5,344 bases of DNA, taken from the NCBI GenBank assembly GCA_964514665.1, contig CAZESH010000297.1:1-5344 (forward strand), read 5' to 3'. Under the pieces are notes generated by a model, which was not told where the DNA came from, did no database searches, and worked only from the letters and a program-made list of their open reading frames with translations. How positions within the stretch are numbered: the stretch's first letter is position 1; each line of letters begins with the position of its first letter. This stretch comes from CAZESH01 sp964514665 (GTDB lineage: Bacteria > Bacillota > Bacilli > Paenibacillales > KCTC-25726). The position numbers and the translations under genes are program-made. This document shows, one piece after another, positions 1 through 5,015 of the stretch.

Positions 1-1
1 C

Positions 2-382
2 GTCAATGCAGCGGGGGAGGTAGTCGAGGGGAGCATGCTTCTGCATGTGTTCGGGGCCTATGGACTTGATTCCATTCAATTGATCATGATCGTTTCGCTG
101 GCCTTTATGATTTCTTCCGTTTTTCGCAGCAGCGCCCTAGCGATCGGGCTCTCCATCTTCATCATGTTCGTCGGACCGCAGGTGACGCTGATGCTGGCCT
201 CCCGTTATGCGTGGATGAAATATTCGCTGTTCGCCAACACCAACCTCACCCAGTATATCAACGGCACTCCTATGGTGGAGGGGATGACGCTGTCCTTCTC
301 GATTGTGATGCTGATTCTTTATTTTATCTTGTTCAATGCACTGTCCTGGACCATTTTCAACAAACGCGACGTCAGCAGTTGA
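2..382 (+). CDS. ABC-2 type transporter permease, C-terminal part (5' end outside window)
   Basis: This is the last 126 residues of an integral membrane protein. The frame is open to the left edge (it reads V-N-A-A-G-E-V-V-E-G-S before the first ATG at 35), so the true start lies upstream. Three hydrophobic segments are visible: LDSIQLIMIVSLAFMISSVF, SALAIGLSIFIMFVGPQVTL, and one around LSFSIVMLILYFILFNALSW near the end. The short charged tail FNKRDVSS is typical of ABC-2 permeases of the bacitracin/multidrug exporter type, which end in a last helix followed by F-x-x-R-D. Such proteins form the membrane channel of an exporter powered by a separate ATP-binding protein, probably encoded upstream. 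The substrate cannot be told from this fragment. The gene ends at TGA 380-382, directly before a strong terminator, so it is the last gene of its transcript. The ABC-2 assignment is an inference from layout and tail; only the C-terminal portion is available. Confidence 0.72.
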   Translation, partial: VNAAGEVVEGSMLLHVFGAYGLDSIQLIMIVSLAFMISSVFRSSALAIGLSIFIMFVGPQVTLMLASRYAWMKYSLFANTNLTQYINGTPMVEGMTLSFSIVMLILYFILFNALSWTIFNKRDVSS

Positions 383-393
383 TTTTGCCCGTC

Positions 394-446
394 AAAAAAA
401 GGCTAATCCGCGGGCTGTAAAAGCCGGGATAGCCTTTTTTGTTTTT
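394..446. terminator. Bidirectional intrinsic terminator between convergent genes
   Basis: The stem is built from GGCTA (401-405) pairing with TAGCC (430-434). It extends inward through TCC/GGA, CGG/CCG and CT/AG, with single-base bulges at 406, 410 and 414, to a GTAAA loop at 417-421. An A-run (394-400) precedes the stem and a T-run (435-440, then GTTTTT) follows it, so the hairpin plus U-tract works on both strands. It lies between the stop of the permease (382) and the stop of the bactofilin (447), so one element can end both transcripts. Confidence 0.85.
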
Positions 447-887
447 CTAAAGGATTGCCGTCGAGTTGTTGTAGCTGTTATTCAAGCTGCCTGAGGGCTG
501 TTTATCTTTATCTTCGCTTTCAGTCGGGCCTGCGTTTTTTCCGTCCATTTTGCTGGCGCCTTGGAAAATGCCGCCTTCGGCAATGACCAGCGAGTGCGCC
601 GAGGTATTGCCGTTCAGCTTTCCGTTCGCCATGATGCTGAGTACGCCTTTCGTGTTGATATTGCCCTGTACGTTTCCTGCGATCGTGACGTTTCGCGCTT
701 GAATGTTGGATTTGGCGAGACCTTTCTCGCCAATGATGACATCGCCGAGACATTCGATATCTCCGATGATTTGACCCTCTATCCGCAGGCTGGCTTTGGA
801 TTTGATCTTGCCTTCGAATACGGTGCCTTCGCCGATCACGGTATCTGTGGTGTTGGGATTGATGTGGACCTTATTTCTTTTGAACAA
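447..887 (-). CDS. Bactofilin (polymer-forming cytoskeletal protein, DUF583)
   Basis: This 146-residue protein has the size and architecture of bactofilins. These proteins polymerise without nucleotide into filaments, often on the membrane, and scaffold cell-wall enzymes. A short basic N-terminus (MFKRNK) is followed by the right-handed beta-helix core at about residues 16-113. The core has repeating turns of the pattern V-I-G-x-G, I-x-G-x-I-x-G-D-I, V-x-I-x-G-x-V-x-G-N-I and L-x-G-N, ending in EGGIFQGASKM. The tail (about 114-146) is polar and rich in Ser, Asn, Asp and Lys, so probably disordered. The start codon is TTG (887-885). No ATG in frame fits better, and the reading frame begins with the family-typical MFKRNK. 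An AGAAAGGA ribosome site lies 10 bases upstream, inside the end of the M23 peptidase gene, which overlaps by 17 bases; translational coupling is likely. Family call is firm; the exact role is inferred from the neighbour. Confidence 0.93.
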   Translation of the reverse strand: MFKRNKVHINPNTTDTVIGEGTVFEGKIKSKASLRIEGQIIGDIECLGDVIIGEKGLAKSNIQARNVTIAGNVQGNINTKGVLSIMANGKLNGNTSAHSLVIAEGGIFQGASKMDGKNAGPTESEDKDKQPSGSLNNSYNNSTAIL

Positions 888-1932
888 AATCGGTCATTCC
901 TTTCTCGGGTGGATGGGTATAGGGCATAGGATTGATGATTACGCCGCTTTTGATCACTTCATAGTGCAGATGAGGTCCGGTGCTGCGGCCTGTGGAGCCG
1001 ATCAAGCCGATTTTATCGCCTTTGTTGACTTTATCGCCTTCACTGACGAGAATTTTGCTTAGATGCAGATACCTTGTTTTCAGTCCATTGGCATGGCGGA
1101 CAATGATGTTTTCGCCGTGAGAGCTATCGTATCCGGTATATTCGACCACACCATCGGCCGTTGTATAGGCAGGATCTCCGTAGCTGGCTCCGATATCCAC
1201 CCCGTCATGGAAACCGACATGCCCGGTAAAAGGATCCCTGCGATAGCCATAAGGGGAAGTAATTCTGTGGGAGATAGTCGGCCACATTGAAGGCGTAATT
1301 CTAAGAAAATTTTTGTAGGCCATTATTTTCTGCTTGGCGTCGGAAAAACTGTCCATCAAGCGGGCCAGATCCTGATCCATGCTCTCCAGGCTGGATTGGG
1401 TTTGCACCGCGAGAGATTCGATATTGTCTTCGCTGACGGCTTCAGTTATTCCGCCTGCTCCCCCAAGCATGTCGTTTGGAGCGGAGGCTGAAGCGTCCTC
1501 CGTCGCAGCATCTCCGGAAGATGCGATGGCAACGGGCTTTTCCTTTGGCGTAATTTTGGCTATCGATTTCAAATCGTCTTCCAGCTGTTTTAATTCGTCC
1601 AGCTTTGACTTCATGTCGCCCGTTTGCTGCGAAAGCTGGATCACGTTGCCCTGCAGCTTTTCGATTGTTTTCTGCTTGTCCGACAAATCGGTTTTATACA
1701 TTGCCGTTTTTTTGTTGAGCTCTATCGCCAGTTGATTTTTCAACTTTGCATTCTGCTGATTGACCATATAGATTACGGCGGTGGCTGCAAGCAGCGATAG
1801 CAACAAGAAAGCGGCAACATACAAAACCAAGCTGTTTAAGCGAAAGCGGACCACGGATTGGTTGGCATCCGGAATAACCATAAACGTGAACCTTTTAAAG
1901 CGGATTTTTCTTATTTCCCGAAGCATTCTCAT
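871..1932 (-). CDS. Membrane-anchored M23 (LytM/Gly-Gly type) peptidoglycan endopeptidase
   Basis: This is a 353-residue zinc metalloendopeptidase predicted to cut peptide cross-links of peptidoglycan outside the membrane. A basic cytoplasmic N-terminus (about 1-34, many Arg/Lys) leads to one membrane segment (about 35-57, core LYVAAFLLLSLLAATAVIYMV) with no clear signal-peptidase site. A coiled coil follows at about 59-127 (heptad-like, K/E/L/Q rich), then an Ala/Ser-rich linker (about 128-165), a second helical stretch (about 166-207) and the M23 domain (about 217-338). All catalytic elements are present: HxxxD (H242, D246), YLHLS (H290) and GPHLH (H321, H323). The enzyme should therefore be active, unlike degenerate LytM activators. 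The start was set at ATG 1932-1930 because AAAGGAG lies 6 bases upstream. A longer reading from TTG 1968 would place that site inside the gene. It overlaps the bactofilin downstream; such pairs are widespread and link bactofilin filaments to local wall cutting. The specific bond cleaved is unknown. Confidence 0.93.
   Translation of the reverse strand: MRMLREIRKIRFKRFTFMVIPDANQSVVRFRLNSLVLYVAAFLLLSLLAATAVIYMVNQQNAKLKNQLAIELNKKTAMYKTDLSDKQKTIEKLQGNVIQLSQQTGDMKSKLDELKQLEDDLKSIAKITPKEKPVAIASSGDAATEDASASAPNDMLGGAGGITEAVSEDNIESLAVQTQSSLESMDQDLARLMDSFSDAKQKIMAYKNFLRITPSMWPTISHRITSPYGYRRDPFTGHVGFHDGVDIGASYGDPAYTTADGVVEYTGYDSSHGENIIVRHANGLKTRYLHLSKILVSEGDKVNKGDKIGLIGSTGRSTGPHLHYEVIKSGVIINPMPYTHPPEKGMTDFVQKK
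898..905 (-). promoter_or_regulatory. Ribosome binding site for the TTG-started bactofilin
   Basis: On the minus strand this reads AGAAAGGA and ends 10 bases before the TTG at 887-885. It lies within the coding end of the M23 peptidase gene. Its presence supports the TTG start, since the only nearby ATG (897-895) is in the peptidase frame. The spacing is slightly long and the start codon is weak, which fits dependence on ribosomes finishing the upstream gene. Confidence 0.55.
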
Positions 1933-1938
1933 CAAAGT

Positions 1939-1945
1939 CTCCTTT
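1939..1945 (-). promoter_or_regulatory. Ribosome binding site fixing the M23 peptidase start
   Basis: The minus strand reads AAAGGAG, followed by 6 bases (ACTTTG) and then ATG at 1932-1930. This near-consensus site selects that ATG over the upstream in-frame TTG at 1968-1966, which has no comparable site before it. Confidence 0.85.
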
Positions 1946-1989
1946 AAGCAGGCTGGCGTTGATTTCAAAAGCTGGAACGATTTGGAAAC

Positions 1990-2001
1990 GGATTATCCAT
2001 A
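1990..2001 (-). repeat. TATGGATAATCC motif, minus-strand copy near the peptidase promoter
   Basis: The minus strand reads TATGGATAATCC from 2001 to 1990. It contains the small palindrome GGAT-T/A-ATCC (1990-1998) and overlaps the expected transcription start of the M23-bactofilin unit. A nearly identical motif in opposite orientation lies at 2143-2155. It may be a shared operator or part of an alternative-sigma promoter; the repeat is seen directly and the function is a guess. Confidence 0.45.
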
Positions 2002-2029
2002 TTATTAAGTATTTGATGTAATTCGCCAA
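2001..2029 (-). promoter_or_regulatory. Candidate sigma-A-type promoter for the M23 peptidase-bactofilin unit
   Basis: On the minus strand TTGGCG (2029-2024, 4 of 6 matches to TTGACA) is followed by exactly 17 bases and AATAAT (2006-2001, 5 of 6 to TATAAT). Transcription would start near 1994, leaving an untranslated leader of about 60 bases before the ATG at 1932. It is the best-placed hexamer pair I found for this unit. A sporulation sigma factor reading a different motif cannot be excluded by eye. Confidence 0.4.
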
Positions 2030-2112
2030 AAAATTCGAAAACCCTGCTTCCGACCAATAAAAAAATCAATGGATATGCAATGATGCAAAAAAAGCATGGG
2101 AAAAGCAGGATT

Positions 2113-2141
2113 TTGTTAAAAAAAGTCGAATGACATTTAAA
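2113..2141 (+). promoter_or_regulatory. Weak candidate promoter for the actin-like gene
   Basis: TTGTTA (2113-2118, 4 of 6 to the -35 consensus), a 17-base spacer and TTTAAA (2136-2141, 4 of 6 to the -10 consensus) precede the actin-like gene, whose ATG is at 2208. The match is weak and AT-rich DNA gives such pairs by chance. It is listed because the gene needs its own promoter and this is the best pair seen on the plus strand. Confidence 0.22.
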
Positions 2142-2142
2142 G

Positions 2143-2155
2143 TATGGATAAATCC
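2143..2155 (+). repeat. TATGGATAAATCC motif, plus-strand copy upstream of the actin-like gene
   Basis: This is the plus-strand partner of the motif at 1990-2001, differing only by one inserted A, with the palindrome GGAT-AA-ATCC (2146-2155). It lies just downstream of the candidate -10 at 2136-2141, about 52 bases before the ATG at 2208. Each divergent unit thus carries one copy reading toward its own gene. Confidence 0.45.
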
Positions 2156-2196
2156 AGTTTTTGTTTGCTGACAATCGGCAATTGCGTTCATGGAAA

Positions 2197-2203
2197 GGGA
2201 GGG
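2197..2203 (+). promoter_or_regulatory. Ribosome binding site fixing the actin-like gene start
   Basis: GGGAGGG, preceded by AAA, lies 4-5 bases before ATG 2208-2210. It rules out the earlier in-frame ATG at 2190, which would place this site inside the coding region. Confidence 0.85.
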
Positions 2204-2207
2204 AATC

Positions 2208-3296
2208 ATGGTTAAGCTTGCAGGTATCGACGTGGGAAATGACAGTGTCAAGGTAATAACGGAGGGCATGCAACAGCCGATTGCGATTCCGAATATAATC
2301 GCACCGGGTTTTGAAAGGCTGGTTTTACAGGAAGAAGACGCTCCGATCAAAGCATTGGACGTGACGATTCACAGCTCTGCGCTTTTCAAGAACAATCAGC
2401 GATATTTCGTCGGTTTGCTGGCGATGGAAAGTGAAGATAACTTCGAATTGGAAGAATCCGACAACAAAGCGGTTTCCGATCAGTCTTTGATCGTCGCTCT
2501 AACGGCGCTCGCTTATGTAGGGCTGATGGGTCAATCCACTTACGGCAGCGGAGATGAGATCGAATACATATTGGGCACGGGTCTTCCGGTCCGTACCTAT
2601 GCAAGATTTCATAAACAATTCGAAGATCGTTTGATCGGCGAACATGAGGTTACCTTTTTGTCGACGCCGCAATATCGCAATCGCAAAATCAAATTGATTA
2701 TACGGCGCACCATTATGTCGATTGAAGGCGCTGGTGCGATTTTCAATTTGGCTACCGATGAAAATCTGCAGGTGCGTGATGAAGAATTATATTACGGCTG
2801 TATCGGGGTTTGTGAAATCGGTTCGCTGACGACGGATTTTCCGGTGGTCAAACGCCTGAGCATCGACAACCAGTTCAGCTATGGAGAGCAAATGGGCATG
2901 GCCACCTATCTGGACAACATCATCCGCGATGTCGAAGACTTATACGGCTATTCCTTTCCAAGCCGTACGAAGCTGGTGCAGCGCATCAAATCACGGGATT
3001 TCGTGATTCGCCGAATAGGCGAGGGCACAACCGACATCAAGCCGATTGTGGACACTTATTTTACCCGTGCTGCAATGAAAATGGTCGATCTGATCAAAAA
3101 GCGCTGGAAGAAATACCCGGACATTCAATGCTTTTACGTCATGGGCGGCGGTGCTACCGCTTTGCGGCCCTATATTATGGAAGCGGCCGGTTCGTTGAAG
3201 CTTCGTTTTGTCGAGGACAGCGATCTGCAGAACGTATTCGGATATTTCAAGGTGGCCAAATACCGTTTGAGTCAAATGCAGCCCGTGCAGGAATAA
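2208..3296 (+). CDS. ParM/StbA-like actin-family ATPase (chromosomal actin-like protein)
   Basis: This 362-residue protein belongs to the actin/Hsp70 ATPase superfamily, closest in layout to ParM/StbA and the Alp proteins, which form dynamic cytoplasmic filaments. Phosphate-1 motif: GIDVGNDSVK at about 6-15. An N-terminal Alp-type region contains NNQRYFVGLLA (about 62-72) and LGTGLPV (about 122-128). Phosphate-2 motif: EIGSLTTDF (203-211), which carries Glu where most actins and ParM have Asp. Adenosine motif: MGGGATALRP (312-321), with the NVFGYFKVAKY element near the C-terminus. Length matches single-domain ParM proteins, and there is no membrane segment. The gene has its own ribosome site and terminator, so it looks monocistronic. 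It is divergent from the M23 peptidase-bactofilin pair. No ParR-like gene follows it and no iteron array is visible, so a plasmid-type partition role is unlikely here; a cell-shape, division or sporulation role is possible but unproven. Confidence 0.88.
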   Translation: MVKLAGIDVGNDSVKVITEGMQQPIAIPNIIAPGFERLVLQEEDAPIKALDVTIHSSALFKNNQRYFVGLLAMESEDNFELEESDNKAVSDQSLIVALTALAYVGLMGQSTYGSGDEIEYILGTGLPVRTYARFHKQFEDRLIGEHEVTFLSTPQYRNRKIKLIIRRTIMSIEGAGAIFNLATDENLQVRDEELYYGCIGVCEIGSLTTDFPVVKRLSIDNQFSYGEQMGMATYLDNIIRDVEDLYGYSFPSRTKLVQRIKSRDFVIRRIGEGTTDIKPIVDTYFTRAAMKMVDLIKKRWKKYPDIQCFYVMGGGATALRPYIMEAAGSLKLRFVEDSDLQNVFGYFKVAKYRLSQMQPVQE

Positions 3297-3332
3297 TGCA
3301 CAATTGCGCAGCAATATTTGATGAATTTTGGG

Positions 3333-3361
3333 GGCGGGAGAAGGGTTTCCGCCTTTTTTTT
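3333..3361 (+). terminator. Intrinsic terminator of the actin-like gene
   Basis: GGCGG (3333-3337) pairs with CCGCC (3349-3353), extended by a G-T and an A-T pair, around a short purine-rich loop. Eight T residues follow (3354-3361). It begins 37 bases after the TAA of the actin-like gene. On the minus strand the hairpin is followed by CCCAAAATT rather than a T-run, so it acts in the plus direction only. Confidence 0.85.
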
Positions 3362-3420
3362 GTTGTGCAGCGTGTATGCGAATCTGTTGCCAATGCGGAA
3401 AATCGAAATTGCAGGTTGCC
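3362..3420. other. Short convergent gap with no recognised element
   Basis: These 59 bases lie between the plus-strand terminator and the stop codon of the ger permease (3421). I see no gene and no hairpin with a T-run on the minus strand, so the ger operon has no obvious intrinsic terminator right after its last gene. Confidence 0.5.
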
Positions 3421-4725
3421 TCATCTATCCCTGACGGCTGCAACTTCTTTGTACGTCGTAAATATCAGTGCCATAAGGGTAAGAAAATAAAAGCTTCCGC
3501 AAATATTGGCGATCATGTAGAAATCCTTCCCCAGCCAAAATCCGATCACAACGCCCCCAAGGGAGGAAAGCAGCAGGATATGGGTGATTGCACTCCATTT
3601 CCGCAATTTTGGATTGGGCCCCGCTTTGCGGCCGTCGTTGGAACTGCTATGTTTTTTTGCGCTTAGGATCCATACGATGGCGATAACCGGAAGTTGGGCG
3701 GTTAAAGCAATAATGATCAAGCTGTAATTACTGAAGGCGAACAATTCTTGGACACCGGAGAATGACAAGACGGTGGAAAGCAGCAGGAACCAAGCCACCG
3801 GTCTGTTGATCAGTTGGGAATCCTTAGTTCTGCCGAAGCTGGTTATTGCCAACAGCAAAGCAAGAAAAATAAACACGACCTTAATCGTAAAAACCGGCAG
3901 CCAGATACTGAACACAATGATGTCGATGCGGTCCAGAAAATCGGTAATGTGTATTTGTTGGATCAAGCTGTAACTGGGAAGCAGCTCCTTTGCCGCAATA
4001 TTGCCACCCAATACGGTGAGATCCATCAGCGTCACCAGGGTCAGCCAAAATGCGGACAGTAAGATGCCTAGACGCAGCGAGGCATGCAGTTTTTTGGCAG
4101 CAGACAAGGTGTGAAGAAAGGCGCCTACCACAAAAAAATCGGCAAACTGTCCAAGTGAAATGACGTTGGAAGTCAATACATGCTTTATCGGCATCACCAT
4201 AACCGGTTGTATTCTGGAAAGCGATATTTCGTTTAGCAGCAGGAACGGAACTGTGAAGGTGAAAGAGATGAACAGGGGTAAAATGAGATCCGCAACTCTC
4301 GCCGTAATTTCCACGCTCGTTCGTCCGTAGAACATCACAAGACCGATAAAAACCAGCATCACGATGTTTTCCGGCGTGTTGCGGAGAAGTGTCGTTTTTA
4401 TGATCTGCTCCATGCCGGCCAGATCGCGCACCAGCACGCTCCACAAGTAGAAGATCAGGAGCCCGTTCAGTATGGCGCCAAGCAGCTTTCCGCCGACTTC
4501 GAGATTGATCTCGAAGATGTTTTTTCCCGGATACAGCTTGACCAGCCGGACAAAAAAGAAGCCCACGACCAAGGCGTATGCCAGGCCTATGATTTCCGAA
4601 AGCCAAGCATCGGTTTCTCCAAATTGAATGAGCGCCTGGGGGACAGTCAAATACCCGCCGCCTACCAGAATCGAAACAATCATCCACATGAATTGCCGGT
4701 GATTCAACTGTTGATGCCGATCCAT
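3421..4725 (-). CDS. Germinant receptor B subunit, GerAB/spore permease family, with extended C-terminus
   Basis: This 434-residue multi-pass membrane protein belongs to the GerAB family (APC superfamily, LeuT-like fold). These subunits sit in the inner spore membrane and are thought to bind the germinant. Family features are the N-terminal LNHRQFMWMIVSILVGGGYLTVP, the loop LYPGKNIFEI, the VEITARVADLILP segment and the hallmark FLDRIDIIVFSIWLP at about 263-277. About ten membrane segments run to residue 357. Then come a polar linker (about 358-377, Lys/Ser/Asn/Gly rich) and two further hydrophobic segments (about 381-397 and 402-422). Typical members are about 360-370 residues with ten helices, so this one is longer by roughly 70. 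The start is ATG 4725-4723, with GGGAGG 10 bases upstream; the in-frame TTG at 4734-4732 is only one base from that site. It is the last gene of a C-D-B series. Confidence 0.92.
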   Translation of the reverse strand: MDRHQQLNHRQFMWMIVSILVGGGYLTVPQALIQFGETDAWLSEIIGLAYALVVGFFFVRLVKLYPGKNIFEINLEVGGKLLGAILNGLLIFYLWSVLVRDLAGMEQIIKTTLLRNTPENIVMLVFIGLVMFYGRTSVEITARVADLILPLFISFTFTVPFLLLNEISLSRIQPVMVMPIKHVLTSNVISLGQFADFFVVGAFLHTLSAAKKLHASLRLGILLSAFWLTLVTLMDLTVLGGNIAAKELLPSYSLIQQIHITDFLDRIDIIVFSIWLPVFTIKVVFIFLALLLAITSFGRTKDSQLINRPVAWFLLLSTVLSFSGVQELFAFSNYSLIIIALTAQLPVIAIVWILSAKKHSSSNDGRKAGPNPKLRKWSAITHILLLSSLGGVVIGFWLGKDFYMIANICGSFYFLTLMALIFTTYKEVAAVRDR

Positions 4726-4735
4726 GGGGTTCAAA

Positions 4736-4741
4736 CCTCCC
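4736..4741 (-). promoter_or_regulatory. Ribosome binding site fixing the GerAB-type start
   Basis: The minus strand reads GGGAGG, 10 bases before ATG 4725-4723. The alternative TTG at 4734-4732 would leave a spacing of one base, too short for initiation, so the ATG is preferred. Confidence 0.65.
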
Positions 4742-4787
4742 GCCTCTTTAAATATTAATTACTTCACTTTCATGGGTTATTTTAAAT

Positions 4788-5015
4788 TCACTGAAAAAAC
4801 GATTGAAACCAGGGGGTGATAAATTGGACGAAAATAGATGTCGGCATCGGAATTTGAATATTCATCAGCGGGGAGAACAGCAGGGCCAAAGAGACCAGAT
4901 ACAGCACCATTGACAGCATGAAAAAAGGTTTCTTTTGCTTTCTATTCCGCGTGAAGTCGTATCCCATCGAGCTTAAGATGCCGATCAAGGCGATAATCAA
5001 AAAAGAAGGATTCAT
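4788..5015 (-). CDS. Small two-helix membrane protein, probable germinant receptor D subunit
   Basis: This 75-residue protein has two clear membrane helices (about 4-19 and 31-52) joined by a strongly basic loop (RNRKQKK, about 23-29). A moderately hydrophobic tail (about 57-74) is rich in Phe and Pro. Size, topology and position between the C and B genes match the D subunits of Bacillales germinant receptors, small two-helix proteins known to modulate receptor function. As I recall, the B. subtilis yfkQRST cluster has the same A-C-D-B order. The ATG (5015-5013) overlaps the TGA of the upstream C gene as ATGA, and AAAAGGAG lies 8 bases upstream, so translation is probably coupled to the C subunit. 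A gap of 62 bases separates it from the B gene. The assignment rests on context and topology, because these proteins are too short and variable for a motif. Confidence 0.75.
   Translation of the reverse strand: MNPSFLIIALIGILSSMGYDFTRNRKQKKPFFMLSMVLYLVSLALLFSPLMNIQIPMPTSIFVQFITPWFQSFFQ

Noticed and set aside
561..929. Plus-strand frame opposite the bactofilin gene
   Set aside because: It is a shadow of the repetitive beta-helix coding sequence, with no ribosome site and no recognisable protein features.
1930..1968. Longer peptidase start at TTG 1968
   Set aside because: The AAAGGAG site lies 6 bases before the ATG at 1932 and would be inside the coding region if the TTG were used.
2078..2098. 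Small hairpin ATGC-A7-GCAT in the intergenic region
   Set aside because: The stem is four base pairs with no following T-run; it is too weak to call a terminator or regulatory structure.
2043..2109. Inverted repeat CCTGCTT (2043-2049) / AAGCAGG (2103-2109)
   Set aside because: Only seven bases with 53 bases between arms; this can occur by chance, and it has no clear relation to the candidate promoters.
1965..2273. Minus-strand frame of 102 codons crossing the divergent intergenic region
   Set aside because: It starts with TTG inside the actin-like gene, has no ribosome site, and most of it is AT-rich non-coding sequence that mimics a hydrophobic protein.
3881..4687. Long open frame on the minus strand (268 codons) in another frame of the ger permease gene
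   Set aside because: Its protein is rich in Arg, His and Cys without domain logic, and the same strand and region encode a clear GerAB-type permease with a good ribosome site.
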